Positions 50,891-61,728 of a stretch of DNA of 64,000 nucleotides are shown piece by piece (position 1 is the first letter of the stretch; each line of letters starts with the position of its first letter). The position numbers were made by a program, and so were the translations under genes. Source of the stretch: Mycobacterium asiaticum (lineage in GTDB: Bacteria; Actinomycetota; Actinomycetes; Mycobacteriales; Mycobacteriaceae); NCBI RefSeq assembly GCF_001673315.1, contig NZ_LZLQ01000100.1, positions 1-64,000 of the forward strand, written 5' to 3'. The notes beneath the pieces were generated by a model. It had not been told where the DNA came from, made no database searches, and saw only the letters and a program-made list of their open reading frames with translations.

Positions 50891-52348
50891 CTAGAACAGC
50901 TTGCGAGCCAGCTTGAAGGCCCGCTCGGTGTATGGCGGGTAGATCATGGCGGAGAAGTCGGGCCGGGTCGGTTTGGTCAGCACCGACTTGCGGTGGCTGA
51001 ACTCCTCAAAGCCCCACTTGCCGTGATAGGCACCCATCCCGGAATGCCCCACGCCGCCGAACGGCAGCTTGGCGGTCGACACCTGGAAGGCGAGGTGGTT
51101 GACCAGCATGCCGCCGGCCGAAACCTCTTTGATCACTCGCTCGCGAGTCTCTTTGGACTTGGTGAACACGTAGGCCGACAACGGCTTTGGCCGTGAGTTG
51201 ACGAACTCGATCGCTTCGTCGAGCGACTTGACGGTGATCACCGGCAGGATCGGCCCGAAGATCTCGTTCTGCATGAGCGTGCCCTGCGGGTCCGGGTCGA
51301 CGACCACAGTCGGCTGGATGCGCAGGCTCGATGCGTCGCATTTGCCGCCCGCGGCCACCTTGCACTTACCACCGGACGTGGCGTCGTTCTCGGCTTCGGC
51401 GATGTACCCGGCCAAGCGGTCGAACTGGCGCTGGTTGACGATGCGCAGTCCGGCCTGGTTCTCCTTCGCCCGGAACTTGGTCAGGGAGGCGCCGATCTTC
51501 TCGACCAGTTCGTCGCGGATCGTGGCGTCGGCCAGCACGTAGTCCGGTGCGACACAGGTCTGGCCACCGTTGAGGATCTTGATCCAGGCGATCCGCTTGG
51601 CCGCGACATCCACGTCCGCGTCGGCCGCCACGATCACCGGGCTCTTGCCGCCCAGCTCGAGGGTCACCGGCGTCAGGTGCTTGGCCGCACCTTCGTAGAC
51701 CTTGCGGCCGATCTCGGTGCCGCCGGTGAACAGCACGCGGTCCAGGCCTTGGGCGATCAGCTCCTGGGTGATCGCGCCGTCGCCCTCGATCACTGCGACT
51801 GCGTCTTTGTCCAGATACTTGGGTACCAGCTCGGCCATCAGGCGGGAGGACGCCGCGGCGATTTCCGACGGCTTGAGGATGACGGTGTTCCCGGCGGCGA
51901 GGGCGCCGACCGCGGGGCCCAGCGTCAGATAAATCGGATAGTTCCAGGCACCGATGACCAGCACGGTTCCGTAGGGCTCGTATTCCACCCAGCCACGGCC
52001 GGGCAGCTGCGGAGCCTCGAGCAGTAGATACTTGCGACGGGTCCACTTGCGCAGCTTCTTGGCCGCGTACTTGGCCTCGCCCGCCGTGGTGGCGATGTCG
52101 GCGATGAACGCCTCGACCGGGTTGCGGTCCAGATCTTCGGCGAGGGCGGCGGCGATCGCAGGCTCGTTCTCTTCCACCAGCCTGGCCAGCTGCTCCAACT
52201 GGTGCTTACGCCAGGCGATGTCGCGGGTGCGTCCGGTGGCAAAAGTGCGGCGCAGTCGGGCCACGGTCTCTGCAATGTTGGGTGCCTCAGGTGCGGCGTG
52301 CCCATTGGCCGGCGCGGCGGCGGCCTTGGGTGGGGATTCGGTGGTCAT
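50891..52348 (-). CDS. Aldehyde dehydrogenase (Rv0147-like, class 3 type), 485 aa
   Basis: NAD(P)-dependent oxidation of aldehydes to acids. Cofactor loop FTGGTEIGRKVYEGA, general base Glu in ELGGKSPVIV, catalytic Cys in NGGQTCVAPDY, and LPFGGVGHSGMGAYHGKWGF near the end, as in fatty-aldehyde (ALDH3) enzymes. ATG 52346-52348 is preceded by aaggaaggac; the open frame upstream is discarded. A hydrophilic Ala/Pro head of about 25 residues precedes the fold. First gene of the operon with the SDR and oxidoreductase. Confidence 0.93.
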   Translation of the reverse strand: MTTESPPKAAAAPANGHAAPEAPNIAETVARLRRTFATGRTRDIAWRKHQLEQLARLVEENEPAIAAALAEDLDRNPVEAFIADIATTAGEAKYAAKKLRKWTRRKYLLLEAPQLPGRGWVEYEPYGTVLVIGAWNYPIYLTLGPAVGALAAGNTVILKPSEIAAASSRLMAELVPKYLDKDAVAVIEGDGAITQELIAQGLDRVLFTGGTEIGRKVYEGAAKHLTPVTLELGGKSPVIVAADADVDVAAKRIAWIKILNGGQTCVAPDYVLADATIRDELVEKIGASLTKFRAKENQAGLRIVNQRQFDRLAGYIAEAENDATSGGKCKVAAGGKCDASSLRIQPTVVVDPDPQGTLMQNEIFGPILPVITVKSLDEAIEFVNSRPKPLSAYVFTKSKETRERVIKEVSAGGMLVNHLAFQVSTAKLPFGGVGHSGMGAYHGKWGFEEFSHRKSVLTKPTRPDFSAMIYPPYTERAFKLARKLF

Positions 52349-52440
52349 CGTTGTCCTTCCTTCCCGTGATAACGCGATCCTAGTCACCCCGCCGAGACGG
52401 CAGTAGGACGGCAATCGGAAAGATCAGGACAAACGGCGGC

Positions 52441-53369
52441 TCAGGGCTTGGCTGCGGTCACGAAATAGTTCAAGAAGCGGCGGTCGTCGGACTCTGGCGG
52501 CCGGCCCAACCGCGCTCCCTCGTCCCGCGCCGAGATCGCTTCGGCGGCCCAACCCTGCGCGGCGAACCAGTCGACCGGGTCGGGACGACCCTCGTCGTCG
52601 AACCACAGATCGAACGGATTGAACGAGGTGTCCTCGCCGCGGGCGGCCCGTCGGGCCCTGAGTTGCGCCCACTTCTGTTGCGCTTCTTCCCGTTTCTCGT
52701 CGTCGACCCCGAAGACCTCGACGGCGACCCGGCTGCCCGCTCCACTCAGGGCGTCGATCGAGGCGAACATCGACTCCTGCGCGGTTGCTGGAAGGAAAGG
52801 CAGCAGACCTTCGGCCAGCCAGGCGGTCGGTCGGTTCACGTCGTAGCCGGCGTCGCGCAGCGCCTGCGGCCAATCGTGACGCAGGTCGACGGCGACCGGG
52901 CGACGGTCCGCGTGCGGCGCAGCGCCTAGCTCGGCAAGCGTCGCCGCCTTGTACTCGAGCACCCTGGGCAGGTCGATCTCATAGACGGTGGTGCCGGCCG
53001 CCCAGTCCAGCCGATAGGCGCGGGAGTCCAGCCCGGCGGCCAGCAGCACAACCTGCCGGATACCGGATGCGGTTGCGGCGGCGAAGAAGTCGTCGAAGAA
53101 GTGCGTGCGCACGGCCTGGTAATTGATCATCTGCTGGGAGTCAACGGTGAAGTCGGTGTCCTCACCGTCTTCCGGCTGCGGCGACCACCACGCAGCCACC
53201 TGCTCGCGTACCGCCGCGAGCTCCGGGGTGGACACCAGCGGCTCGGCGAACTCGTCCCGGATCAACGGGTCGGGGCTGGCCGTTTCCGCGGCCCGCGCCA
53301 ATGCCACCATGACCGCGGTTGCTCCCACGCTCGTTGCGATGTCCCAGGAATCGTCCGCGGTGCGCGGCA

Positions 53370-53370
<1 letters not shown>
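52441..53370 (-). CDS. SAM-dependent methyltransferase of the mycobacterial Rv0145/Rv0146 family, copy 3, 309 aa
   Basis: Belongs to the leucine-carboxyl-methyltransferase-like family. Landmarks: WDIATSVGATAVMVALARA start, [37 protein letters not shown] (SAM motif I), YEIDLPRVLEYK (acidic SAM ligand) and WLAEGLLPFLP. Overlaps the upstream copy by one base (TAATG). Third of three tandem paralogues; H37Rv has two at this place. Substrate unknown. Confidence 0.92.
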
Positions 53371-55261
<1,891 letters not shown>

Positions 55262-55276
55262 GACTGGGTCATGATA

Positions 55277-55290
55277 CCTAATAAGTTAGG
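55277..55290. promoter_or_regulatory. Palindrome CCTAA-N4-TTAGG upstream of the methyltransferase operon
   Basis: CCTAATAAGTTAGG lies 16 bp before the first methyltransferase ATG and 26 bp after the stop of a TetR gene. The 54-bp gap is AT-richer than its surroundings. A TetR-type operator overlapping the promoter is inferred. Confidence 0.5.
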
Positions 55291-55315
55291 CAGTCTATAC
55301 GCTTTGTGCGTTAGT

Positions 55316-55954
55316 TCACTGCCGTCCCGGGGCCAATAAGCTGCCCGAGATCAACTGCCGCAAGGTGCCCATCATGTGGTCCACGTCCTGGTAGGTACCG
55401 ACGAACCCGGCGTAGAACCCGACGCCACACAGCATCAGCAGCAATACTTCCGCCAGCGAATCGACCTCGACGTCGGTGGCTAGTTCCCCGCGCTCGATCG
55501 CGTCGTTGACAGCCCAGACCAGAAATTCTCGGGTCCTGCGCACCGCGTCATTCTCGTCGCGGCTCAATTCCGGGTTCCGCTGCGAATCAAGCACGGCCGT
55601 CGCCAGGAACGCCGCCGTACACGGATTCTCAGCATCGACCTCCATCGCCACCGTGATGAACGCAGCCACCCGCCCGATCAATGTGGTCTCCCCGCGCGCT
55701 CGGTCGATGCCGGCGTCGATCACGAGTTCGTTGGTGCGGTCGGCCACTTCCGCGTACAACACGCGCTTGCTGGCGAAGTAGTGATTGATCGCCGGCCGGG
55801 TCAGGTCGGCAATTACGGCGATGGCCTGGAACGTCGCGCCGTCGTAGCCGCGCTCGCTGAACACCTGGCGCGCGGCACGCACAATTCGCTTGCGGGTCTC
55901 GTCGGCCTTTGCGGCCGGAGGGCGCCCTGGCCCGCGGCTTGCCACTTTCGGCAT
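55316..55954 (-). CDS. TetR-family regulator (Rv0144-like), 212 aa
   Basis: Helix-turn-helix at about 18-65 (TRKRIVRAARQVFSERGYDG, VIADLTRPAINHYFASK), then a helical effector domain. It lies between the pirin gene (2 bp after it) and the methyltransferase operon, same strand, as Rv0144 does in front of Rv0145/0146. Natural candidate to control the methyltransferases through CCTAA-N4-TTAGG. Confidence 0.91.
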   Translation of the reverse strand: MPKVASRGPGRPPAAKADETRKRIVRAARQVFSERGYDGATFQAIAVIADLTRPAINHYFASKRVLYAEVADRTNELVIDAGIDRARGETTLIGRVAAFITVAMEVDAENPCTAAFLATAVLDSQRNPELSRDENDAVRRTREFLVWAVNDAIERGELATDVEVDSLAEVLLLMLCGVGFYAGFVGTYQDVDHMMGTLRQLISGSLLAPGRQ

Positions 55955-55956
55955 TA

Positions 55957-56919
55957 CTAGAGTGTGCCACCGCCACGACGTGGCATCAGTGCGTTCTGCG
56001 GGATGCTACGGAACTTGCCAGTTTGATAGTCCTCCAGCGCCTGCAGCACCTCGGCCCGGGTGTTCATCACGAATGGTCCGTAGTGGAAAACCGGCTCGCG
56101 AATCGGCCGCCCGCCCAGGATCAACACGTCCAGGGCGGAGCGCCCGGCCGTGACGGAAATCCGGTCGCCGGGACCCAGAACGGCCAGTTGCCCTTGCTCC
56201 AGCGGGTGCCCGGCCGGCCCTATCGATCCTCTCCCCGCCATGGCATAGACCAGGGCGTTGAAGTCGCGGGGCCACGGAATGTCAAGTCGCGCAGCGCTCG
56301 TGAGAGTTGCGTGCACCAGGTTGATGGGCGTGTGCGTGATGCCCGGTCCCCGATGACCGTCGATTTCACCGGCGATGACGCGAACCAACGCGCCGCCGTC
56401 ATCAGAGGAAAGCAACGTGGTGTCGGAGCCTTCGATGGCTTGATACCGCGGCGGCGCGAACTTATCCCGCTTCGGCAGATTGACCCACAACTGGATTCCA
56501 TGAAAAATCCCGCCGCGATTTACCATCTCGACGGGCGGGGTTTCAATGTGTAGGATGCCGGATCCAGCTGTCATCCATTGGGTGGCGCCGTCGGTGATCA
56601 GTCCACCACCCCCGTACGAATCCTGGTGAGCGAACTTTCCGTCGATCATGTACGTCACGGTTTCGAACCCGCGGTGGGGATGCCAATCGGTTCCCCGGGG
56701 TTCGCCGGGTTCGTAATCCACCTCGCCCATCTGGTCCATGTGCACAAACGGGTCGAGGGCGGCGGTGCTGACACCGGCGAATGCGCGCACCACCGGGAAC
56801 CCGAGTCCCTCGTAGCCGCGCGGACCGGTGGTGATCGATCGAACGGGTCGCTCGATGTCGGCCGGGCCGGGTCGGCCGATCCGGGTCAGGGTGAGCGTGT
56901 CTGCGGTGATGGCTGGCAT
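55957..56919 (-). CDS. Pirin-family protein, 320 aa
   Basis: Bicupin of the pirin family. Metal site in the N-terminal cupin: HPHRGFETVTYMIDG (about residue 80) with a further His and Glu in HQDSYGGGG and GILHIETP. The C-terminal cupin (about 180-290) holds NALVYAMAGRGSIG. Pirins include quercetin-2,3-dioxygenases and redox-sensing cofactors. It precedes the TetR gene by 2 bp, so they may be cotranscribed. Not part of this locus in H37Rv as far as recalled, where a pirin lies a few dozen genes away. Confidence 0.92.
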   Translation of the reverse strand: MPAITADTLTLTRIGRPGPADIERPVRSITTGPRGYEGLGFPVVRAFAGVSTAALDPFVHMDQMGEVDYEPGEPRGTDWHPHRGFETVTYMIDGKFAHQDSYGGGGLITDGATQWMTAGSGILHIETPPVEMVNRGGIFHGIQLWVNLPKRDKFAPPRYQAIEGSDTTLLSSDDGGALVRVIAGEIDGHRGPGITHTPINLVHATLTSAARLDIPWPRDFNALVYAMAGRGSIGPAGHPLEQGQLAVLGPGDRISVTAGRSALDVLILGGRPIREPVFHYGPFVMNTRAEVLQALEDYQTGKFRSIPQNALMPRRGGGTL

Positions 56920-56975
56920 CGGGACCTCCTCAACGGGCTACCCATATAACCGGACCGTGGTCCACTTATTCCTGC

Positions 56976-58436
56976 TTGGCTACAGTGGGTTCGGTGGATG
57001 ACCACGAAGCCCCGCCGGAGGCGGCCGGCGGACGATTCGGGGCTTCCCTGAGAAACTCGTCTTACCTGCCCAAATGGCTCGCTTTGGGTGTCACCATCGG
57101 GGTCATCGCCGGCCTGGGTGCCGTCGTGTTCTACCTGGCGTTGAAGTACACCGGTGAATTCCTGCTCGGTTATCTGGCCGGGTACCAGGTGCCCACTCCG
57201 GTAGGCGAAGGCGGCAGCCGCGGGTCCGCCGGATTCTCCCGCCCATGGGCCATTCCGCTGGTGACGACGGGTGGGGCACTGCTTTCGGCACTGATCGTCG
57301 CGAAGTTCGCGCCCGAAGCGACGGGCCACGGCACCGACGAGGCCATTGAGGCGGTACACACCGATCCTCGCGCCATTCGCGGCCGGGCAGTGCTGGTGAA
57401 GATGGTCGCCAGCGCGCTGACGATCGGGTCGGGGGGGTCGGGTGGACGTGAAGGGCCGACGGCGCACATCAGCGCCGGATTCTGTTCGATGCTGACCCGT
57501 CGGCTCAATCTGTCCGACGAGGACGGCCGCATCGCGGTGGGCCTGGGCATCGGGGCCGGAATCGGCGCCATCTTCGCCGCACCGCTGGGTGGGGCCGTGC
57601 TGGCCGCATCGATCACCTACCGCGACGATTTCGATTACCGCAGCCTGTTGCCCGGATTCATCACTTCGGGCACCGCGTACGCGGTGCTCGGGTCCGTCCT
57701 GGGGTTCGAACCGCTGTTCGGTTACATCGACGCCGAATACCGTTTCGAGCGGGCCGGCCCGCTGCTGTGGTTCGTAGTGATCGGGGTGATCGCGGCTGCC
57801 GTCGGCTATCTGTACGCCAGGAGCTTCCACGCGACGCTTGCTGTGGTGCGCCGACTACCGGGCGGAGCCATCGTCAAGCCGGCAGTGGGCGGGTTGCTGG
57901 TCGGGCTGCTGGGCCTGGTGATCCCACAGGTACTGAGCAGCGGCTATGGCTGGGCACAGTTGGCCGCCGATCGCGGATCGCTCATGGCGATTCCACTGTG
58001 GATCATCGTCGTGCTGCCAGTCGCCAAGATTGTCGCCACCTGCCTGTCCATCGGCAGTGGCGGTTCCGGGGGACTGTTCGGACCCGGGATCGTGATCGGC
58101 GCATTCGTCGGGGCCGCGGTCTGGCGACTGAGTGACCTGGCCGGGCTGCCCGGGGTGCCCGAGCAGCCCGGGATCTTCGTGGTGGTGGGGATGATGACGT
58201 GTTTCGGCAGCGTCGCCCGCGCCCCGCTGGCGATCATGATCATGGTCGCGGAGATGACGGGTTCGTTCTCAGTGGTGCCTGGGGCCATCCTGTCGGTGGG
58301 AATCGCTGCACTGCTGATGTCGCGAACCAACGTCACCATCTACGAGGCGCAGCGGCTCGACCGCGGGAGCGCTCAGCGGGAACGGCGCGAACGGGAGGCC
58401 GAGCGCGCGCGAAAGTCCGCGTCGGATCAGGACTGA
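56976..58436 (+). CDS. ClC-family chloride channel/transporter (Rv0143c-like), 486 aa
   Basis: Multi-pass membrane protein with the three ClC signatures: GSGGSGGREGPTAHI (gating Glu in GREGP, about 155), GSGGSGGLFGPGIVIGAFVG (about 360) and the final helix region with ARAPLAIMIMVAEMTG. Around ten hydrophobic segments. No CBS domains; instead a short Arg/Glu-rich C-terminal tail. The annotated start is TTG; GTG codons at 56985 and 56994 are alternatives. Convergent with dps, overlapping by 10 bp. Confidence 0.92.
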   Translation: MATVGSVDDHEAPPEAAGGRFGASLRNSSYLPKWLALGVTIGVIAGLGAVVFYLALKYTGEFLLGYLAGYQVPTPVGEGGSRGSAGFSRPWAIPLVTTGGALLSALIVAKFAPEATGHGTDEAIEAVHTDPRAIRGRAVLVKMVASALTIGSGGSGGREGPTAHISAGFCSMLTRRLNLSDEDGRIAVGLGIGAGIGAIFAAPLGGAVLAASITYRDDFDYRSLLPGFITSGTAYAVLGSVLGFEPLFGYIDAEYRFERAGPLLWFVVIGVIAAAVGYLYARSFHATLAVVRRLPGGAIVKPAVGGLLVGLLGLVIPQVLSSGYGWAQLAADRGSLMAIPLWIIVVLPVAKIVATCLSIGSGGSGGLFGPGIVIGAFVGAAVWRLSDLAGLPGVPEQPGIFVVVGMMTCFGSVARAPLAIMIMVAEMTGSFSVVPGAILSVGIAALLMSRTNVTIYEAQRLDRGSAQRERREREAERARKSASDQD

Positions 58437-58975
58437 TCGCGGGCTGAGCTCGCGGCGTCCTTTTCGCTCGAAGCGCCCTCGTGATGCAACTGGCCGCCCG
58501 CACTCTCCAGGTGCGCCCGGATGAACCACTGATACTGCTCGAGCTGCCCCGCGTGGCCGATCAACAGATCCTGGGTGACCGGGTCGAGTTCCTCGGTCTC
58601 CTCGATGCTCTTGCGGAGATCTTCGATCACGCCGGTGTAGACCAGGTCGAGTGCGGCCAGGTGCGACTGCACGCAATCCCGGCCGATCGAGTAGTCGTCC
58701 CACGTGCGATCCCGAATGATCGCACCCGGAGTGCCTTCCGGTGAACCACCCAGCGCCGCGATGCGTTCGGCAACCTCATCGGCGTATCCGCGGACCGTCT
58801 TCACCTGCGGATCCAACATCTCGTGCACACCGATGAAGTTGGGGCCGACCACATTCCAGTGCACGTGCTTGAGGGTCAAGTGCAGATCGTTGTACGTGCT
58901 CAATTGCTTCTGCAGCAATTCGGTGAGCCGCGCCCCCTGCTTGTCCGTCAAGCCTGGAATTGTGAACTGCGCCAT
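58427..58975 (-). CDS. dps: DNA protection during starvation protein Dps, 182 aa
   Basis: Mini-ferritin storing iron and shielding DNA under starvation or peroxide. MAQFTIPGLTDKQGARLTEL and LKHVHWNVVGPNFIGVHEM are those of M. smegmatis Dps1. The ferroxidase ligands His39, His51, Asp66 and Glu70 are all in place. The C-terminal tail (HHEGASSEKDAASSARDQS) is less basic than in M. smegmatis, so DNA binding may be weaker. ATG 58973-58975 after gggagaa. M. tuberculosis lacks Dps, so this is a locus difference. A 17-bp tandem repeat lies in its upstream region. Confidence 0.94.
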   Translation of the reverse strand: MAQFTIPGLTDKQGARLTELLQKQLSTYNDLHLTLKHVHWNVVGPNFIGVHEMLDPQVKTVRGYADEVAERIAALGGSPEGTPGAIIRDRTWDDYSIGRDCVQSHLAALDLVYTGVIEDLRKSIEETEELDPVTQDLLIGHAGQLEQYQWFIRAHLESAGGQLHHEGASSEKDAASSARDQS

Positions 58976-59040
58976 GGAATTCTCCCTGATTTCGGTACCC
59001 GGTCTGTTCCCTCGGCTGGGTACCCGGTGGTCCTGTCCTT

Positions 59041-59108
59041 AACCACTACAGAAAAGGAACCACTACAGAAAAGGAACCACTACAGACAAGGAACCACTAC
59101 AGAAAACG
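59041..59108. repeat. 17-bp tandem repeat, four copies, upstream of dps
   Basis: Unit aaccactacagaaaagg at 59041-59057, 59058-59074, 59075-59091 (one change) and 59092-59108 (one change). The last copy contains the stop codon and last three codons of the glycosylase-like gene; the others fill the gap 66 bp before the dps ATG. Confidence 0.95.
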
Positions 59109-60008
59109 AATGTGCTGCACCGGCAACCGGGCGCCGCGGCGCGGTTCGTAGGCCAGCCCGCTGGCTTCGAGCAACCGGACCACCCGGTGCCGGTGTGGGC
59201 GCATCGGTTCGAGCAACTCGAGCATCCCGGCGTCGTCCACCGGACGGCCGATCAATGTCCAGCCGATCATTTTCGGGACGTGGTAGTCGCCGACCGACAG
59301 CGCGTCGGCATCACCGAATGCGCGTTGTGCGGTCTCGGCCGCGGTCCACACGCCGACACCGGGTAACGACATCAGTGCCGCGCGAGCCTGCGCAGGCGGC
59401 ATCCCTACCAACCGTTCCAGCGACGACGCCCGCCGCGCACAGCTGACCACGGTCTGCGCCCGTCCAGGGTCGACGTTGGCCAGATGGAACTCCCAGGACG
59501 GGATATGCCGCCATGCGTCGGCCGAGGGCTGCACCCGCATGCCGACCGGCGCCGGTCCGGGTGCGGGGGTGCCGTATTTGGTGACCAGAACCCGCCAAGA
59601 CCGGAAGGCGTCGGCGCCCGGTACTCGCTGCTCGATGATTGCCGGGATCAGGGCCTCCAACACCCGACCGGTGCGGCCAAGCCGCAGGTGCGGCACCCGT
59701 TGGCGTGCGGCGGCGACGGTCGGGTGGCACGGGACGAAGTCCGAGTCGTCGTCGTCAGCGCCCAGCATCGCCGGCAAGAGTTCGAGGAACTCGGCGGCGC
59801 CGCTACCCCAAGCCGCGCAGTGCACCTGCGCGGCATCCACCCGACTGATCAGCGCGGTGACGGGTCCGCTCGACAGCAGACTCGTCCGCCAGATCTTGCC
59901 GTCCCCCGACGCGCGGAAGCACGGGTCCCCGTGCCCCCGCCGCAGCGGCGCCAACGTGTGCCCGAAGCTGACGGCACCGGGAAAGGTGACGGTGCGCGCG
60001 ATCGTCAA
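59097..60008 (-). CDS. AlkA-like HhH-GPD DNA glycosylase family protein (Rv0142-like), 303 aa
   Basis: Helix-hairpin-helix glycosylase fold. Motif LPGVGVWTAAETAQRAFGDA (about 215-235) is the HhH element and SVGDYHVPKMIG provides the catalytic Asp. The N-terminal domain (about 1-90) resembles the AlkA cap, with SRVDAAQVHCAAWGSG. Predicted to remove alkylated bases; the H37Rv homologue is unstudied as far as I know. TTG start. Its end lies inside the 17-bp repeat array, so the last residues could vary between strains. Confidence 0.85.
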   Translation of the reverse strand: MTIARTVTFPGAVSFGHTLAPLRRGHGDPCFRASGDGKIWRTSLLSSGPVTALISRVDAAQVHCAAWGSGAAEFLELLPAMLGADDDDSDFVPCHPTVAAARQRVPHLRLGRTGRVLEALIPAIIEQRVPGADAFRSWRVLVTKYGTPAPGPAPVGMRVQPSADAWRHIPSWEFHLANVDPGRAQTVVSCARRASSLERLVGMPPAQARAALMSLPGVGVWTAAETAQRAFGDADALSVGDYHVPKMIGWTLIGRPVDDAGMLELLEPMRPHRHRVVRLLEASGLAYEPRRGARLPVQHIRFL

Positions 60009-60115
60009 GCCGCTGCCTTTCCTATCCGCCAGCCGAACGGTTATCCCGTATCCGGCATCGTCGATTGACCCTTAACTATCTTCCAAGCCAGGATGACCTT
60101 TGTGATGACGCCGTG

Positions 60116-60508
60116 ATGACGCCGTTTGACGACCCGCAGGCCGAGCTGGCATGGATGTTCCTGCAGAGCTTGTGCCGGGGTGGCGACTTGGAGGAAGGTT
60201 TCGCCCTGCTCAGCGACGACTTCACCTACTGGAGCATCGTCACCCGGACCACTTTGGACAAGGACGCGATGCGCCGCGCCAACGAACGGCGCATGCAGGT
60301 CTTCGAGGTCAGCAACATCGACCTGCTGCGCTGCGTCAACGAGGGAGAGACGGTGGTGATCGAAGGACAGACCGAGGGCGTCAACGCCGACGGCACCAAA
60401 TACGAAAGCCCATTCGTCTGCATCTTCGACACCCACGACGGCATGATCACCGCACTGCGCGAATACAGCGACACCCAGTCCTTCGCGAGAATGTTCGCCG
60501 AGTCCTAG
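60116..60508 (+). CDS. SnoaL/NTF2-like protein (Rv0141c-like), 130 aa
   Basis: Small cone-shaped fold of the SnoaL/limonene-epoxide-hydrolase superfamily: ELAWMFLQSLCRGGDLEEGF, LLSDDFTYWSIVT, TVVIEGQTEGVNADGTKYES and YSDTQSFARMF. ATG 60116 chosen (MTPFDDPQAEL); the frame is open 17 codons more. Reaction unknown. The TAG stop is the first triplet of an 11-bp tandem repeat shared with the convergent DUF427 gene. Confidence 0.86.
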   Translation: MTPFDDPQAELAWMFLQSLCRGGDLEEGFALLSDDFTYWSIVTRTTLDKDAMRRANERRMQVFEVSNIDLLRCVNEGETVVIEGQTEGVNADGTKYESPFVCIFDTHDGMITALREYSDTQSFARMFAES

Positions 60509-60549
60509 GCCCGTTCTAGGCCCGTTCTAGGCCCGTTCTAGGCCCGTTC
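60506..60549. repeat. 11-bp tandem repeat, four copies, between convergent stop codons
   Basis: Unit taggcccgttc at 60506, 60517, 60528 and 60539. Every unit boundary reads CTAG, giving a TAG on both strands. The first supplies the stop of the plus-strand gene and the last the stop of the minus-strand gene. Confidence 0.96.
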
Positions 60550-60923
60550 TAGCCGAGGGTGATCTCGGCCTTGTTCGGGTAGAAGGCGACGTGCCCAGCG
60601 ATGGCGGCGACCGCGGGGTACGGCTGTTCGTAGGTCCAGATCGCGTCCGCCACGGTGTCGCCGGCCGAGGTGGTCACGCTGTAGTAGCTGGCTTCGCCCT
60701 TGAAGGGGCAGTAGCTGCTGGTCTCGGTCCGAGTCAGCCGCTCCTCGACTACATCTTCGAACGGAATATATTGCACCACAGGCAAAGTCGCCTCCCGCAG
60801 CTGCAGGGCGGCGGTCGTGTCTGCGACAAGTTCACCGTTGATGCGCACCTGCACCCGGCCCGGGTTCGGCTCGATGGTGATGGGGTGCCCGGCGTTGGGT
60901 TCTTTGATTTCCGGATGGTTCAT
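60549..60923 (-). CDS. DUF427 protein (Rv0140-like), 124 aa
   Basis: Single DUF427 beta-tent domain: HPITIEPNPGRVQVRINGEL, VQYIPFEDVVEERLTRTET, SYCPFKGEASYYSVTT and IWTYEQPYPAVAAIAGHVAF. The ATG at 60921-60923 is preferred; the long frame upstream is a shadow of the TetR gene. It has the CPFKGE motif which the double-domain relative at 24832 shows as CNYKGV. Function unknown; possibly ligand binding. Confidence 0.88.
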   Translation of the reverse strand: MNHPEIKEPNAGHPITIEPNPGRVQVRINGELVADTTAALQLREATLPVVQYIPFEDVVEERLTRTETSSYCPFKGEASYYSVTTSAGDTVADAIWTYEQPYPAVAAIAGHVAFYPNKAEITLG

Positions 60924-60970
60924 GGTTATGTGCAACACCTGTCGTGGGTCAGCATTCCCGCCGGGTGCGC

Positions 60971-61600
60971 TCAACGTCCTATTGGCCGCAGGCCGGCCAG
61001 GACCATCTCCGCGAAGGTGTCGCCGATCTCGGTCAACGAGTTGCGCCCGCCCGGGACATACCAACGGTGGATCCAGTTGTGCATGCCGAGGATGCCGAGC
61101 ATGACCAGGCGCGGGTCCAGGTCCGAGCGGAACACTCCGGATCTGACGCCCTCCGTAACGATGGCGCACAGCGTCTTGCCGTAGGAATCGGCGTTCTCGA
61201 CGATATCTCGAGCCTCGAACGTTGTTGCAAGATAACGGCTTTCGTTGAACAGCAGGAACAGCTCGGGGTGCGTGGCAAGGCCCTCGATGAAAGCACGCAG
61301 GGCCAGCCGTAGTTTCTGGTCGGCGCTCAGGTCGGATGCAAGTGCTTCGCGGCAACGGCGCGTCATCTCGTAGGCCGGCTGTTCGACCAGCGCCACGAAC
61401 AACTCTTCCTTCGACCGGACGTAACGGCACAGTAAGGCGCGGTCGATGCCCACTTCGATGGCGACGTCCTCGAGGCGGGCACGAGAAAATCCCTCCCGGC
61501 GGAATACCTCGATACCGCCCTGGCGGATCAACTGCCACCGTTCGTCGTCGGACCATCGTGCATCGTCGGTTTGCTGGTTTGCGACGGTAATCTCGCCCAC
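60971..61600 (-). CDS. TetR-family regulator, about 209 aa
   Basis: Helix-turn-helix from DDERWQLIRQGGIEVFRREG to VAIEVGIDRALLCRYVRSK, then a helical domain with FLLFNESRYLATTFEARDI and MLGILGMHNWIHRWYVPGG, typical of regulators beside fatty-acid genes. Start uncertain: GTG 61598-61600 gives normal TetR length and follows gtagggaag; the frame stays open to an ATG at 61711 and GTG at 61726, adding 37-42 residues without known similarity. Lies between the Rv0140- and Rv0139-like genes; no regulator sits there in H37Rv as recalled. Confidence 0.83.
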   Translation of the reverse strand: MGEITVANQQTDDARWSDDERWQLIRQGGIEVFRREGFSRARLEDVAIEVGIDRALLCRYVRSKEELFVALVEQPAYEMTRRCREALASDLSADQKLRLALRAFIEGLATHPELFLLFNESRYLATTFEARDIVENADSYGKTLCAIVTEGVRSGVFRSDLDPRLVMLGILGMHNWIHRWYVPGGRNSLTEIGDTFAEMVLAGLRPIGR

Positions 61601-61728
61601 CTTCCCTACAACCCCGCTGACGAATTTTTCAGGAACGCGGTGCACAACTCCGCCGTCACCGCCCGCCGTGTACCGAGCGAAGACGTTGGGCCGCAACCGG
61701 ATCGACCGCATCTGAGCGCGAAGCACTG

